DNA from: Filimonas sp.
GTDB taxonomy: Bacteria; Bacteroidota; Bacteroidia; Chitinophagales; Chitinophagaceae
Length of the DNA stretch: 64,000 nucleotides
Direction of reading: 5' to 3'
Assembly: GCA_017306865.1 (NCBI GenBank)
Contig: JAFKHH010000011.1
Location: 310,001 to 374,000 of the forward strand
The translations under genes were made by a program, and so were the position numbers. The notes beneath the pieces are model-generated. The model saw only the letters and a list, made by a program, of their open reading frames with translations, was not told the origin of the DNA and did not search any database. Below are positions 26,787-36,954 of the stretch, one piece after another (the first letter of the stretch is position 1; every line of letters starts with the position of its first letter).

Positions 26787-27368
26787 CTACGACAGTATAT
26801 GCAACAACTGTACGTCAAGATTTTGCAGCATTGCCGCATAGTCTATAGGGTGTCGTCGGTTTAGGTAAAACAGCATCATGCCGGTGAGCATATAATTGAG
26901 TTGTTGTTTTACCACTTCTACAGAACGTAGCGGCACCATTGTTTTAGAAATACAGTATTGCCAGTCTGCGAGACAGAGCCGGTCAAAAAAAGTATTGATT
27001 AGTTGCAATGTTTCTTCCTGTCCTTTTGCCGGCTTTTCTAAAAAGAAGAGTTCAAATATGCCGGGATATTGAACAAAGTATTTTACATACGCACGGGAAA
27101 TAGCCTTAATACGGTCAATGCCCTGGGCTTCATTAATTACTTCCTGTTGTATGATGGTTTCACATTCCTGTTGAAAGTCTTTTACACATTCGAATACCAG
27201 TTCGTTTACATCTGAGAAATAATTGTATAACGTTGCGTAGGAGTAACCTGCCTGGTCAGCAATATTGCGTACACTGATACTTTTCAGGCCTTCTCCTTTT
27301 AGTATATCTTTTGTTGCCTGTATGAAGTATCCCTTTATGCGCTGCTCCTGTATCTGTTTATTCTTCAT
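26787..27368 (-). CDS. TetR-family transcriptional regulator
   Basis: This 193-residue repressor has an N-terminal TetR helix-turn-helix (about 10-57): ATKDILKGEGLKSISVRNIADQAGYSYATLYNYFSDVNELV. A divergent helical ligand domain follows, with no family-specific signature that I recognise. It is divergent from rpoC and has no obvious target such as a transporter beside it. It may act on itself. The 340-bp gap to rpoC contains the promoter candidate for rpoC. Confidence 0.9.
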   Translation of the reverse strand: MKNKQIQEQRIKGYFIQATKDILKGEGLKSISVRNIADQAGYSYATLYNYFSDVNELVFECVKDFQQECETIIQQEVINEAQGIDRIKAISRAYVKYFVQYPGIFELFFLEKPAKGQEETLQLINTFFDRLCLADWQYCISKTMVPLRSVEVVKQQLNYMLTGMMLFYLNRRHPIDYAAMLQNLDVQLLHILS

Positions 27369-27465
27369 AAGGGGACAAAGGTATGAAAATAATTAACATT
27401 GTTAATTATTTATAATGATGGTTATATAATTAATACTGTATTACTCTTTTTTATATGAATCTTAT

Positions 27466-27473
27466 TACCTTTG
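27466..27473 (+). promoter_or_regulatory. Candidate promoter -7 box upstream of rpoC
   Basis: A perfect TAnnTTTG box (TACCTTTG) faces rpoC 235 bases before its ATG. No good -33 TTTG is present. Since rpoB is not upstream, rpoC needs its own promoter, and this is the best candidate. Confidence 0.45.
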
Positions 27474-27480
27474 CCGCCTT

Positions 27481-27552
27481 ATGGATTTTGGAAAATTGTA
27501 TCAGTTTCAGTCGTTTACATCAATTTCTATCGCGGATTTACAGCAAATTTAA
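27481..27552 (+). CDS. Possible 23-codon upstream ORF in the rpoC leader
   Basis: ATG at 27481, just after the -7 box, opens a frame for MDFGKLYQFQSFTSISIADL plus three residues, ending at TAA. The codon content is unremarkable and there is no homology that I recognise. It could be a leader peptide or chance. Confidence 0.2.
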   Translation: MDFGKLYQFQSFTSISIADLQQI

Positions 27553-27587
27553 CTAGGTAACAAACTGTTCATCAGAGAGTTAGGTTG

Positions 27588-27612
27588 AAGTGTGCGACGC
27601 AAGGAACGATGA
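27588..27612 (+). repeat. 25-bp dispersed repeat, copy 1
   Basis: The 25-base sequence beginning AAGTGTGCGACGCAAGG and ending ACGATGA recurs at 49609-49633 with one substitution (GGAACG versus GGGACG). Here it sits in the untranslated leader of rpoC. Confidence 0.75.
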
Positions 27613-27684
27613 GTAACAAACAAAAAGCAGGGTACAAAAGACTACTCTAAAAGGTAGGATGGGTTTCTGAAAAACATAGGGATC

Positions 27685-27707
27685 ATTAAAAAATTGCAAT
27701 TTTTAAT
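27685..27707 (+). promoter_or_regulatory. Palindrome abutting the rpoC start codon
   Basis: ATTAAAAAATTGC and GCAATTTTTAAT form a near-perfect AT-rich inverted repeat directly before the ATG at 27708. It could hinder or time translation initiation, or be chance in AT-rich DNA. Confidence 0.4.
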
Positions 27708-30700
27708 ATGGCCATTAAAAAAGACAATCGCCCAAGGGCAACTTTCTCTAAGATTACGATTGGTCTGGCATCACCGGACAGTATCCTGGAGCGTAGCTTT
27801 GGTGAGGTGTTGAAACCGGAAACGATCAACTACCGTACTTACAAGCCAGAGCGTGATGGTTTATTCTGTGAAAGAATTTTCGGACCAGTAAAAGATTATG
27901 AGTGTGCGTGCGGTAAGTACAAACGTATCCGTTACAAGGGTATTGTGTGTGACCGTTGCGGTGTGGAAGTAACTGAAAAGAAAGTGCGCCGCGAGCGTAT
28001 GGGCCACATCAAACTGGTGGTACCGGTAGTACACATCTGGTATTTTAAGAGCTTACCAAACAAAATTGGTTACCTGCTGGGTATGAGCTCTAAGAAACTG
28101 GAGACTATTGTTTATTATGAAAGATACGCGGTGATCCAGCCGGGTGTTCGCGAAGACAAGGGCCTGCAACCAGGCGACCTGTTGACGGAAGAAGAGTACC
28201 TGGAGATAATGGATAACCTGCCAAAAGATAACCAATACCTGCCAGACGAAGATCCGCAGAAATTCATTGCTAAAATGGGTGCTGAAGCGGTTCATGATCT
28301 GTTGGCACGCATTGACCTTGACTCATTGAGCTTTAACCTGCGTAATGCTGCTGCGAACGAAACTTCTCAGCAACGTAAAGCAGATGCGCTGAAACGTTTG
28401 AGCGTTGTGGAATCTTTCCGTGATGCGTCTACCCGTATCACTAACCGCCCTGAGTGGATGGTGATGCAGTACATTCCTGTTATCCCGCCAGAGTTAAGAC
28501 CTTTGGTGCCTTTGGATGGCGGACGTTTTGCTTCTTCTGATCTGAATGACCTTTACCGTCGTGTAATCATACGTAACAACCGTTTGAAACGCTTGTTGGA
28601 GATTAAAGCTCCTGAGGTGATCTTACGTAACGAAAAACGTATGTTGCAGGAAGCGGTGGACAGCTTGTTTGACAACAGCCGTAAATCTAACGCTGTAAAA
28701 GCGGAAGGTGGACGTGCATTGAAATCACTGTCTGACGTACTGAAAGGTAAACAAGGCCGTTTCCGTCAGAACTTGTTGGGTAAACGTGTGGACTACTCCG
28801 GTCGTTCTGTAATCGTAGTAGGACCTGAAATGAAAATGCATGAGTGTGGCCTTCCGAAGGATATGGCTGCCGAGCTTTTCAAACCGTTTATTATCCGTAA
28901 ACTGATTGAAAGAGGTATCGTAAAAACAGTAAAATCAGCTAAGAAATTAGTTGACAGGAAAGATTCTGTTGTTTGGGATATCCTTGAAAATATATTGAAA
29001 GGCCACCCTGTAATGCTAAACCGTGCCCCAACATTGCACCGTTTATCTATCCAGGCGTTCCAGCCTAAACTGGTAGAAGGTAAGGCGATACAGTTGCACC
29101 CGCTGGTAACAGCCGCGTTCAACGCCGACTTCGATGGTGACCAGATGGCGGTACACGTTCCACTGAGCAGTGCTGCAATTCTGGAAGCCCAGTTACTGAT
29201 GCTTTCTTCTCACAACATTTTGAACCCGCAGAACGGTACGCCGATCACCCTTCCTTCTCAGGACATGGTACTTGGTCTGTATTACATTACCAAGGGCAAA
29301 AAATCTACTGAGACTGAGAAAGTAAAAGGCGAGGGAATGGCGTTCTACAGCATGGATGAAGTGCTGATCGCTTACAACGAAGGACGTGTAGACCTGCATG
29401 CACACATTAAAGTAAAAACCAACGTACGTGAAAACGGACAGTTGGTAAAAAAACTGATAGATACAACAGTAGGACGTGTACTGTTTAACCAGCACGTACC
29501 GGTTGAGGTAGGTTTTGTGAACGCATTGGCTACTAAGAAAAGCCTTCGTGAGATCATTGGTGACATCATCAAGATCACGAACGTTCCTAAAACAGCTAAA
29601 TTCCTGGATGACATTAAAACACTCGGTTTCCGTATGGCCTTCCGTGGTGGTTTGTCGTTCAACGTTAATGACCTTATCATTCCTGAATTAAGGAACGAAT
29701 TGTTGGAGCAAGCTAAAGTTGAAGTAGACGAGGTTTGGGAAAACTACAACATGGGTCTGATCACGAACAACGAACGTTATAACCAGGTAATTGATATCTG
29801 GAGCCGTGTGGATACCCGTATTACTGAAACGCTGATCCGAGAAATGCAGACTGATAAACAAGGTTTCAACTCAGTTTACATGATGCTTGACTCCGGTGCG
29901 CGTGGTAGTAAACAACAGGTAAAACAGTTGGCTGGTATCAGAGGTCTGATGGCTAAACCAAGAAAGTCTGGCTCTAGCGGGTCTGAGATTATCGAAAACC
30001 CGATCTTGTCAAACTTTAAAGGTGGCCTGAACGTATTGGATTACTTTATCTCTACGCACGGTGCGCGTAAAGGTCTTGCGGATACGGCCCTTAAAACGGC
30101 GGATGCGGGTTACCTGACCCGTCGTCTGGTTGACGTTGCACAAGACGTGGTTATCACAGAAGAAGATTGCGGTACACTACGTGGTATAGCAACTTCTGCA
30201 TTGAAAGATAACGAGGATATAGTAGAACCATTGTATGACAGGATCCTGGGTAGAACATCTCTGCATGATGTGTTCCATCCGATAAATGATACATTAATAG
30301 CAACGGCTGGTGAAGAAATTACAACAGACATTGCACATGCTATAGAAGACGCAGGTATAGAAACAGTAGAAATACGCTCTGTACTTACTTGCGAAAGCAA
30401 ACGTGGTGTGTGTGTGAAATGTTATGGTAAAAACCTGGCTACAGGCTACATGGCGCAGAGAGGTGATGCTGTAGGTATCATAGCTGCACAGTCCATTGGT
30501 GAGCCTGGTACACAGTTGACACTTCGTACCTTCCACGTGGGTGGTATCGCAGGTTCTTCTTCTATCGAATCTTCATTGAACGCTAAGTTTGACGGTACTA
30601 TCCAGTTCGATGGTTTACGTACTGTTGTAACAGAAAACAACGAAGGTGAGAAAGTACACATTGTTATTGGCCGTACAGGTGAGGTTCGTATTATGGACCT

Positions 30701-31997
30701 GAAAAATGATCGCCTGTTGATCACTAACAACGTTCCTTATGGCGCTACCCTGACTGTAAAAGACGGGCAGCAGATTAAGAAAGGTGAAACAATCTGTACA
30801 TGGGATCCATTCAACAACGTAGTAGTAGCTGAAATTACGGGTGAGATTAAATTCGAAAACGTAATTGAAGGTGTAACATACCGTGAAGAAGCGGATGAGC
30901 AAACAGGTCACCGCGACAAAGTGGTTATAGAAACAAAAGATAAAACGAAGATCCCTGGTATCGTTGTAGAAGGTAAAGAAATTAAAAACTACAACTTGCC
31001 TGTAGGTAGCCGTCTTGTAATAGAAGAAGGTGAAAAAGTAAAAGCAGGCCAGGTAATCGTGAAAATACCAAGAACGCTTCGTAAGTCTGGTGACATCACG
31101 GGTGGTCTTCCACGTGTAACTGAGTTGTTTGAAGCACGTAACCCGGGTAACCCTGCGGTTGTGTGTGAGATAGATGGTGTGGTTGCGTTTGGTAACGTTA
31201 AGCGTGGTAACCGTGAGATCATTGTAGAAGCAAGAGATGGTATCGTTAAAAAATACCTTGTTCCATTGACTCGCCAGATCCTGGTACAGGATGGTGACTT
31301 TGTGAAAGCTGGTACACCATTGTCTGACGGACAGATTGCACCTGCTGATATCCTGACTATTAAAGGTCCATTCGCAGTACAGGAGTATGTAGTGAATGAG
31401 ATCCAGGAAGTATATCGCTTACAGGGTGTAAAAATCAATGACAAACACATTGAGGTTATCGTTCGCCAGATGATGAAGAAAGTAGAGATCGTTGACGCTG
31501 GTGATACAAGATTCCTTGAAGAAGATCTGGAAGACCGCTTCGAATTTAACGAAGAGAACGACCGCATCTTTGACAAAAAAGTTGTTGTTGAGCCAGGCGA
31601 AAGCACCAAACTGAAAGCTGGTCAGATTATTACACTGCGTGAACTGAGAGAAGAAAACTCTGTATTACGCCGTAACGATAAGCAACTGGCAGAAGTGCGT
31701 GATGCGCAACCGGCAACGGCACAGCCTGTACTGTTGGGTATCACTAAAGCATCTCTGGGTGTACAAAGCTGGATATCTGCAGCTTCGTTCCAGGAGACAA
31801 CTAAGGTGTTAAGCTCAGCGGCTATCCAGGGTAAAACAGATGATATGATCGGTCTGAAAGAGAACGTTATCACTGGTCACCTGATCCCGGCTGGTACTGG
31901 TCAGAAAGAATTTGAAAACATGATCGTAGGTAGCAAGGAAGAATATGAACTGTTGTCTACTACTCGTGAAGCAATGTCTTTCGACGACGAAGAATAA
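27708..31997 (+). CDS. rpoC: RNA polymerase beta-prime subunit
   Basis: This is the catalytic clamp subunit of RNA polymerase, complete at 1429 residues. The N-terminal zinc site is at Cys66, 68, 81 and 84 (CACGKYKRI...CDRCG), with the lid, rudder and [14 protein letters not shown] region near 425-440. The catalytic [12 protein letters not shown] is near 468-479, the bridge-helix/trigger-loop part contains [18 protein letters not shown] and [13 protein letters not shown], and the second zinc site is [11 protein letters not shown] near 895-910. The C-terminus ends in acidic residues. Unlike most bacteria, rpoB does not lie upstream: a divergent TetR gene does. Confidence 0.99.
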   Translation: MAIKKDNRPRATFSKITIGLASPDSILERSFGEVLKPETINYRTYKPERDGLFCERIFGPVKDYECACGKYKRIRYKGIVCDRCGVEVTEKKVRRERMGHIKLVVPVVHIWYFKSLPNKIGYLLGMSSKKLETIVYYERYAVIQPGVREDKGLQPGDLLTEEEYLEIMDNLPKDNQYLPDEDPQKFIAKMGAEAVHDLLARIDLDSLSFNLRNAAANETSQQRKADALKRLSVVESFRDASTRITNRPEWMVMQYIPVIPPELRPLVPLDGGRFASSDLNDLYRRVIIRNNRLKRLLEIKAPEVILRNEKRMLQEAVDSLFDNSRKSNAVKAEGGRALKSLSDVLKGKQGRFRQNLLGKRVDYSGRSVIVVGPEMKMHECGLPKDMAAELFKPFIIRKLIERGIVKTVKSAKKLVDRKDSVVWDILENILKGHPVMLNRAPTLHRLSIQAFQPKLVEGKAIQLHPLVTAAFNADFDGDQMAVHVPLSSAAILEAQLLMLSSHNILNPQNGTPITLPSQDMVLGLYYITKGKKSTETEKVKGEGMAFYSMDEVLIAYNEGRVDLHAHIKVKTNVRENGQLVKKLIDTTVGRVLFNQHVPVEVGFVNALATKKSLREIIGDIIKITNVPKTAKFLDDIKTLGFRMAFRGGLSFNVNDLIIPELRNELLEQAKVEVDEVWENYNMGLITNNERYNQVIDIWSRVDTRITETLIREMQTDKQGFNSVYMMLDSGARGSKQQVKQLAGIRGLMAKPRKSGSSGSEIIENPILSNFKGGLNVLDYFISTHGARKGLADTALKTADAGYLTRRLVDVAQDVVITEEDCGTLRGIATSALKDNEDIVEPLYDRILGRTSLHDVFHPINDTLIATAGEEITTDIAHAIEDAGIETVEIRSVLTCESKRGVCVKCYGKNLATGYMAQRGDAVGIIAAQSIGEPGTQLTLRTFHVGGIAGSSSIESSLNAKFDGTIQFDGLRTVVTENNEGEKVHIVIGRTGEVRIMDLKNDRLLITNNVPYGATLTVKDGQQIKKGETICTWDPFNNVVVAEITGEIKFENVIEGVTYREEADEQTGHRDKVVIETKDKTKIPGIVVEGKEIKNYNLPVGSRLVIEEGEKVKAGQVIVKIPRTLRKSGDITGGLPRVTELFEARNPGNPAVVCEIDGVVAFGNVKRGNREIIVEARDGIVKKYLVPLTRQILVQDGDFVKAGTPLSDGQIAPADILTIKGPFAVQEYVVNEIQEVYRLQGVKINDKHIEVIVRQMMKKVEIVDAGDTRFLEEDLEDRFEFNEENDRIFDKKVVVEPGESTKLKAGQIITLRELREENSVLRRNDKQLAEVRDAQPATAQPVLLGITKASLGVQSWISAASFQETTKVLSSAAIQGKTDDMIGLKENVITGHLIPAGTGQKEFENMIVGSKEEYELLSTTREAMSFDDEE

Positions 31998-32018
31998 TTT
32001 CTTTTAAATAGTATTGAT

Positions 32019-32048
32019 AAAGCCCGGTGTAATAACCGGGCTTTTTTG
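32019..32048 (+). terminator. rpoC terminator
   Basis: A 10-bp stem (AAAGCCCGGT, loop GTAATA, ACCGGGCTTT) followed by a run of T, 22 bases after the rpoC stop. Confidence 0.92.
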
Positions 32049-32213
32049 TTTTTTTGGGCGTTTATTTGAAGATTAAGTTTTGCTATGTATAAAGAGGTAC
32101 GTATTTTGCCAGTTCATTGCCAACGATGATAACGATTGCCTTTCTTTTTAGGATAATATTATCATTGATTTTTTATTAAACCCATAACTTCACAGGCTTA
32201 AACTTTTTCGGAC

Positions 32214-32822
32214 ATGAAGAATTTTTTAATTGCTGTAAATGTAGCGTTGGTGCTTGCGGTAGGCATTTTATTTTATCTGCATTTTGCAGACAAGAAGGTG
32301 ATCGAAGCACTGCCAAAAACAACAATAGCTGATTCTGCGGCTCCGGGTAATTTTAAAATCGCTTACTTTGATGTAGATACTTTAGAAAATCAATATGTAC
32401 TTGCACAACAGGTAAGAGAGTTTATCAGGGGGAAAGAAAGCCAGATCAATGCAGAGTTAACACAGATGCGTAAAGGCTTACAGGAAAAAGCAAGAGAGTA
32501 TGAGAAACGTGGCCCGTCTATGTCCCAGGCAGAGCAAATGGCTGCACAGCAGGAATGGGGCAGGTTACAACAGGAATACCAGAACGCAGACCAGGAAAAA
32601 CATCAGCAATTGCAAGGTGAATCTATCCGCAGATTGCAGGAAGTGAAAATGAAGATCCAGGATTTTTTAAAAGCGTACAGCAAAACAAGAGGATACATTT
32701 TTGTATTTGCATCCAGCGACAACGATAATTTCTTCTATTACAAAGACAGTTCTCGTAACATAACTACTGATGTGGTTAAGCAACTGAATGAATTGTATAA
32801 GGCAGAAAACAAAAAGAAATAA
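32214..32822 (+). CDS. OmpH/Skp-like periplasmic chaperone
   Basis: This 202-residue envelope protein has an N-terminal hydrophobic helix (about 4-24, MKNFLIAVNVALVLAVGILF) that anchors or exports it. The OmpH-type domain follows (about 48-198): KIAYFDVDTL strand, then a long charged coiled coil rich in Gln, Glu and Lys (about 70-160), and the returning strand GYIFVFASSDNDNFFYYKD. Skp holds unfolded outer-membrane proteins, and the same role is likely. No lipid Cys is present. The gene lies downstream of the rpoC terminator and appears monocistronic. Confidence 0.85.
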   Translation: MKNFLIAVNVALVLAVGILFYLHFADKKVIEALPKTTIADSAAPGNFKIAYFDVDTLENQYVLAQQVREFIRGKESQINAELTQMRKGLQEKAREYEKRGPSMSQAEQMAAQQEWGRLQQEYQNADQEKHQQLQGESIRRLQEVKMKIQDFLKAYSKTRGYIFVFASSDNDNFFYYKDSSRNITTDVVKQLNELYKAENKKK

Positions 32823-33093
32823 TAATGAGGTAGGTTGGTTTGAGGTGTAAGGTATGAGGAGAGAGGTGTAAAGACTATGTGGTTTTTACACCTCTTTGTT
32901 TTAGCAGGTATTTTACGTAAAGAGGCCAGGTGTTATCGTGAATCGTGAGACGGTAATCGTGAATGAAAACTGCTGCATAACTCCCCGTCTTCTGCGGCTC
33001 TGCGGTGAAATTGGCTATGTGTTCCTCCTTAAACCTTATGTCTTTACACCCTATACCTTACACTTGTTATTAATTTATTCTTATCTTCAAATC

Positions 33094-34500
33094 ATGAGTA
33101 ATTCCCCTTCATTCAAACCAACACTAGGCTTATTAGACGGAACAATGATCGTTGCAGGTAGCATGATCGGTTCTGGTATCTTCATTGTAAGTGCAGATAT
33201 GACACGTAATGTAGGATCTGCCGGCTGGCTGATAGCTGTATGGCTGTTGACCGGTTTTATGACCATTGCAGCAGCAGTCAGTTATGGCGAGCTGAGTGGC
33301 ATGTTTCCCAAGGCCGGAGGCCAGTATGTGTACCTGAAGGAATCTTATAATCCACTGGTCGGCTTTCTGTACGGCTGGAGTTTTTTCTCTGTAATTCAGA
33401 CGGGAACCATAGCTGCGGTAGGCGTAGCATTCTCTAAGTTTACTGCCTACTTAATCCCCGCAGTTAGCGAAGACATTGTGCTTTTCTCCATAGGGGCATT
33501 AAAAGTATCACCAGCGCAGTTAGTGGCCATTGTTACCATCATCTTGTTGACATATATTAACTCGCGCGGGGTTAAAAATGGTAAGCTAATTCAGACCACG
33601 CTCACTATTATAAAACTGTTGAGTTTGTTTGGCCTCATTGTCTGTGGCCTATTCCTTGCAAAAGGAGATGTGTGGCATGCAAACTGGACGAATGCATGGG
33701 ATATTCACCAGCTTAGCCCGGATGGTACTGTTGCCAGCTACACTATAGCTGCGGCTTTAGGGGCAATTGCAACAGCAATGGTTGGCTCCATCTTTAGTAG
33801 TGTGGCATGGGAGAATGTAACATTCATTGCAGGAGAAATGAAGAACCCGAAAAAGAATATCGGGCTTAGTCTCTTCCTGGGCACACTGATCGTAACTATT
33901 GTATATGTAGCTGCTAATCTTATGTACACAGCCGTACTACCATTGCAGGAGATTGCTTCTGCGCCTAAAGACAGGGTAGCGGTATCTGCTGCGCAATCAA
34001 TCTTTGGGAACGTTGGTACTTATGTAATCGCTGTAATGATCATGATCTCCACGTTTGGATGTAACAATGGGTTGATCCTTTCCGGCGCCCGCGTTTACTA
34101 TACAATGGCAAAAGACGGATTATTCTTTAAGAAAACGGGTGAGCTTAACAAGTTTGCAGTACCGGAGTTTGGTTTGTGGTTACAATGTCTTGTGGCGTCA
34201 CTGTTGTGCCTGAGTGGTAAATATGGCGATCTATTGGATATGGTCTCCTTTGTAGTGGTTATTTTCTATGTACTTACCATATTGGGCATCTTCATTTTAA
34301 GGAAAAAAATGCCAGAGGCGGAAAGGCCATATAAGGCATTTGGTTACCCGGTAATACCGGCCTTATACATCCTGATGGGGATTGCATTCTGTGTGTTGCT
34401 GGTTATTTATAAAAGCACTTATGTAAAATGGGGACTACTAATCGTAGCAATTGGCATTCCTATTTACTACATTGCAGTCGCAAATAAAGGAAAGAAATAA
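33094..34500 (+). CDS. APC-family amino acid permease
   Basis: This inner-membrane transporter has 468 residues and about 12 membrane helices. The start at 33094 (MSNSPSFKPTLGLLDG) is preferred, because the 52 upstream residues come from repeat words and are not conserved-looking. The first helix carries the APC substrate-site motif GSMIGSGIF (about 21-29), and the sixth-helix region contains FSSVAWENVTFIAGEMKNPKKN. Length and motifs resemble LAT/YfnA-type amino acid transporters, possibly an exchanger. Its stop is 1 bp before the heptose-kinase start, which implies a shared mRNA. Confidence 0.88.
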   Translation: MSNSPSFKPTLGLLDGTMIVAGSMIGSGIFIVSADMTRNVGSAGWLIAVWLLTGFMTIAAAVSYGELSGMFPKAGGQYVYLKESYNPLVGFLYGWSFFSVIQTGTIAAVGVAFSKFTAYLIPAVSEDIVLFSIGALKVSPAQLVAIVTIILLTYINSRGVKNGKLIQTTLTIIKLLSLFGLIVCGLFLAKGDVWHANWTNAWDIHQLSPDGTVASYTIAAALGAIATAMVGSIFSSVAWENVTFIAGEMKNPKKNIGLSLFLGTLIVTIVYVAANLMYTAVLPLQEIASAPKDRVAVSAAQSIFGNVGTYVIAVMIMISTFGCNNGLILSGARVYYTMAKDGLFFKKTGELNKFAVPEFGLWLQCLVASLLCLSGKYGDLLDMVSFVVVIFYVLTILGIFILRKKMPEAERPYKAFGYPVIPALYILMGIAFCVLLVIYKSTYVKWGLLIVAIGIPIYYIAVANKGKK

Positions 34501-34501
34501 T

Positions 34502-35491
34502 ATGAATTTTGATGAACTGTTTGCCGGGTTAGATAAAGTGCGTGTGGCTGTTATCGGGGATGTAATGCTGGATACTTACTGGTGGGGCAAAGTAGATCGT
34601 ATATCGCCTGAAGCACCGGTTCCGGTAGTGGCATTGAACAGTAAAGAATATAGAATAGGTGGCGCTGGTAATGTGGCTTTAAATACCGCAGCAATGGGAG
34701 CGGAGACAGTGCTGTTTTCTGTCATAGGTAATGATGATGAAGCGGATGTACTGATCGGGTTATTGCAGGACAATCATATAGATACAAAATTTATTGTACG
34801 TAGCGAGGATAGGATCACTACCAATAAGATCCGTATAGTAAGTAAGAACCAGCAAATGATGCGCCTTGACTCTGAGGTGACAGAGGATATACATGAGGAG
34901 GATGAAGAAAAGTTGCTGACTAACTTTAAGAAATTCGCTAAAAAATATGCACCATCAGTAGTGATCTTTGAAGATTACAATAAGGGTGTTTTGACAGAAA
35001 AATTAATTCACGGGATTATTGCTTTCTGTAAGGAACATAATATTGTAACCACTGTAGATCCTAAACGAAAGAATTTTTTCTCGTATAAAAATGTAGATGT
35101 GTTTAAGCCTAACCTGAAAGAGGTGAAAGAGGGCTTGAACCTGATGGTAGATGATGTAAATGAAACATCATTACGTAACATTCACTCAGAGTTACATCAG
35201 TTACTACAGCATAAAATATCATTGATCACCTTATCAGAAAAAGGTGTTTTCTTCCAGAAAAATACCCAGTCAAAGATCATTCCTTCTCATGTAAGAACGA
35301 TTGCTGATGTAAGCGGAGCAGGGGATACTGTGATAGCTGTTGCGTCACTGATGTATGCATCTTCACGGGATATACGCCTGGCGGCAGAGATGGCAAATAT
35401 TGCCGGAGGGCTTGTCTGTGAAGAGGTGGGAACAGCAGCAATAAATAAACAAAGACTGCTGGAGGAATGTAAAAGGCTGATCAGGGAATAG
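34502..35491 (+). CDS. D-glycero-beta-D-manno-heptose-7-phosphate kinase (HldE kinase domain type)
   Basis: This PfkB-family kinase has 329 residues and is likely to phosphorylate heptose-7-phosphate at C1 for LPS inner-core heptose. The N-terminus VAVIGDVMLDTYWWGKVDRISPEAPVPVV and RIGGAGNVALN match RfaE/HldE domain I. The C-terminal PfkB signature DVSGAGDT is near 267-274, with its catalytic Asp. The nucleotidyltransferase half of bifunctional HldE is absent, so a separate HldC-type enzyme is expected. The ATG at 34502 is chosen over an overlapping upstream frame. It immediately follows the permease gene. Confidence 0.88.
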   Translation: MNFDELFAGLDKVRVAVIGDVMLDTYWWGKVDRISPEAPVPVVALNSKEYRIGGAGNVALNTAAMGAETVLFSVIGNDDEADVLIGLLQDNHIDTKFIVRSEDRITTNKIRIVSKNQQMMRLDSEVTEDIHEEDEEKLLTNFKKFAKKYAPSVVIFEDYNKGVLTEKLIHGIIAFCKEHNIVTTVDPKRKNFFSYKNVDVFKPNLKEVKEGLNLMVDDVNETSLRNIHSELHQLLQHKISLITLSEKGVFFQKNTQSKIIPSHVRTIADVSGAGDTVIAVASLMYASSRDIRLAAEMANIAGGLVCEEVGTAAINKQRLLEECKRLIRE

Positions 35492-35515
35492 CGTAGCATA
35501 ATAAATGCCTGTAAG

Positions 35516-36799
35516 ATGAGAATGCAAATAATAAGAACGGTAATAATAGCAGGCGCAATACTTCTGAATAGCATAACGCTAACTTTTGCGCAGGACAACA
35601 AGTTTTACAATGCTGTTCAGCAAAAGCAGTTCCCTGCATTGCAGGCACTGCTAAAGGAGGAAGACTTTTCTGCTGGTGCCTATCTTATTTACAAAGCTGT
35701 TCTTCTGAATGCGTTTGGTAAAGCGGATAGTTCCAGGTTACTGTTGCAACAGGTGCGGCGGTCTGTTGTGCAGAGCAATGATACACTAGGTTATTTATAC
35801 TACACTACAAAGGCTGATAACTCTATCAAGCTATTTAAATACGATGATGCGGCTGATGCCTACACGCATCTTTCCAAACACTATGGTGCATTTGATAAAG
35901 ATGATAATAAAGCCGAAGACAAAGAGTCGATAAATATGTGGCGGGCATTGAAAAATGTAAAGCCACAAACAATATCCCAACCGGCAGAAACGGTCATACA
36001 GCTTAGAAAGGACAAAGCCAACCTCTGGAACATTAATGTTACAGCCAATGATAGCGTACACAGTTTCATTTTTGATTCCGGTGCAGGCATGTCTGTTATT
36101 ACTGAAAGCTATGCGTCCTTACTTGGCTTAAAGATCGTAGGCAAAGGGGCTTATCCTGTGGTGAGTGGGATAACAGGTGCTGTTACACGGGCAAAATTGG
36201 GCATTGCAGATAAATTAAAGATAGGCGAGATAGAGGTACGCAACTGTGTATTCCTGGTGTTTCCTGATTCCTCGCTAAGTTTCGGCAATGGGTATTATAA
36301 GCTTAATGGCATTATAGGCTTTCCTGTTATAAAAGAAATGGGCACACTGGAATTTGTAAAAAATACCTTGACCATTAAGCGGGAGAATGCCACTAACCCT
36401 TATTATGCAAACATGACGCTGGATGGCCTGAAGCCCGTAATATACCTGCAGCACGCGGACGAGCTGCTGCCGTTCACCTTTGATACTGGCGCACAAACCT
36501 CTGACCTGAGCGATGTATTTTATAATAAATACAAGATGGTACTGGATAAGATAGGAATAGTAACAGAAAAAAGAGTGGGCGGGGCTTCGGGGGCTAAGAC
36601 CATGAAAGCCGTGAAAGTGCCGGAGATCATCTTATACTGTATGGAGCAAAAGGTGGTACTGAAAGAGGCCAATATAATGACAGAAATGATAGATACTAAC
36701 AGGGATATATATTATGGAAATATTGGACAAGATGTGATTGGGCAATTTGAAAAGATGATCATAGATTTTAAAAAAAGCTATATAAGGCTGGAACATTAA
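35516..36799 (+). CDS. Secreted two-domain aspartyl protease-like protein
   Basis: The 427-residue protein has a signal peptide ending near TFAQ26, a helical, TPR-like N-terminal region (about 30-150) and then two retropepsin-like beta domains. The first active-site triad is FIFDSGAGMSV (Asp187-Ser-Gly) and the second FTFDTGAQTSD (Asp323-Thr-Gly). Each is followed by a GIIGFPVIK- or GNIGQDVIG-type second turn. One chain carrying both catalytic loops recalls the pepsin arrangement, whereas retropepsins dimerise. It lies 24 bp after the heptose kinase and ends at a terminator. The substrate is unknown. Confidence 0.8.
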   Translation: MRMQIIRTVIIAGAILLNSITLTFAQDNKFYNAVQQKQFPALQALLKEEDFSAGAYLIYKAVLLNAFGKADSSRLLLQQVRRSVVQSNDTLGYLYYTTKADNSIKLFKYDDAADAYTHLSKHYGAFDKDDNKAEDKESINMWRALKNVKPQTISQPAETVIQLRKDKANLWNINVTANDSVHSFIFDSGAGMSVITESYASLLGLKIVGKGAYPVVSGITGAVTRAKLGIADKLKIGEIEVRNCVFLVFPDSSLSFGNGYYKLNGIIGFPVIKEMGTLEFVKNTLTIKRENATNPYYANMTLDGLKPVIYLQHADELLPFTFDTGAQTSDLSDVFYNKYKMVLDKIGIVTEKRVGGASGAKTMKAVKVPEIILYCMEQKVVLKEANIMTEMIDTNRDIYYGNIGQDVIGQFEKMIIDFKKSYIRLEH

Positions 36800-36906
36800 A
36801 ATATTTTTGGATCGATTAAACTTTTTTTCCGGCTATTTGTCATAAAGAGCATACCAGCAACTGGTAGCTAATTTTCAAAAAGACAAAAGCTTTGAGCAAT
36901 TGTTTT

Positions 36907-36943
36907 AAAAGGCGTTTCATCGGGGGATAGAGACGCCTTTTTT
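36907..36943 (+). terminator. Terminator after the aspartyl protease gene
   Basis: AAAAGGCGTTTC and GAGACGCCTTTT pair around a short G-rich loop, followed by TTTTTT. It ends the permease-kinase-protease unit. Confidence 0.85.
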
Positions 36944-36954
36944 GTGCCTATATG

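Noticed and set aside
30989-31609. Long minus-strand open frames within rpoC.
   Set aside because: They are shadows of a highly conserved gene with biased codons, and no start or homology supports them.
34451-34501. Upstream in-frame extension of the heptose kinase overlapping the permease gene.
   Set aside because: It would overlap the permease C-terminus and is not needed. The ATG at 34502 matches the family N-terminus.
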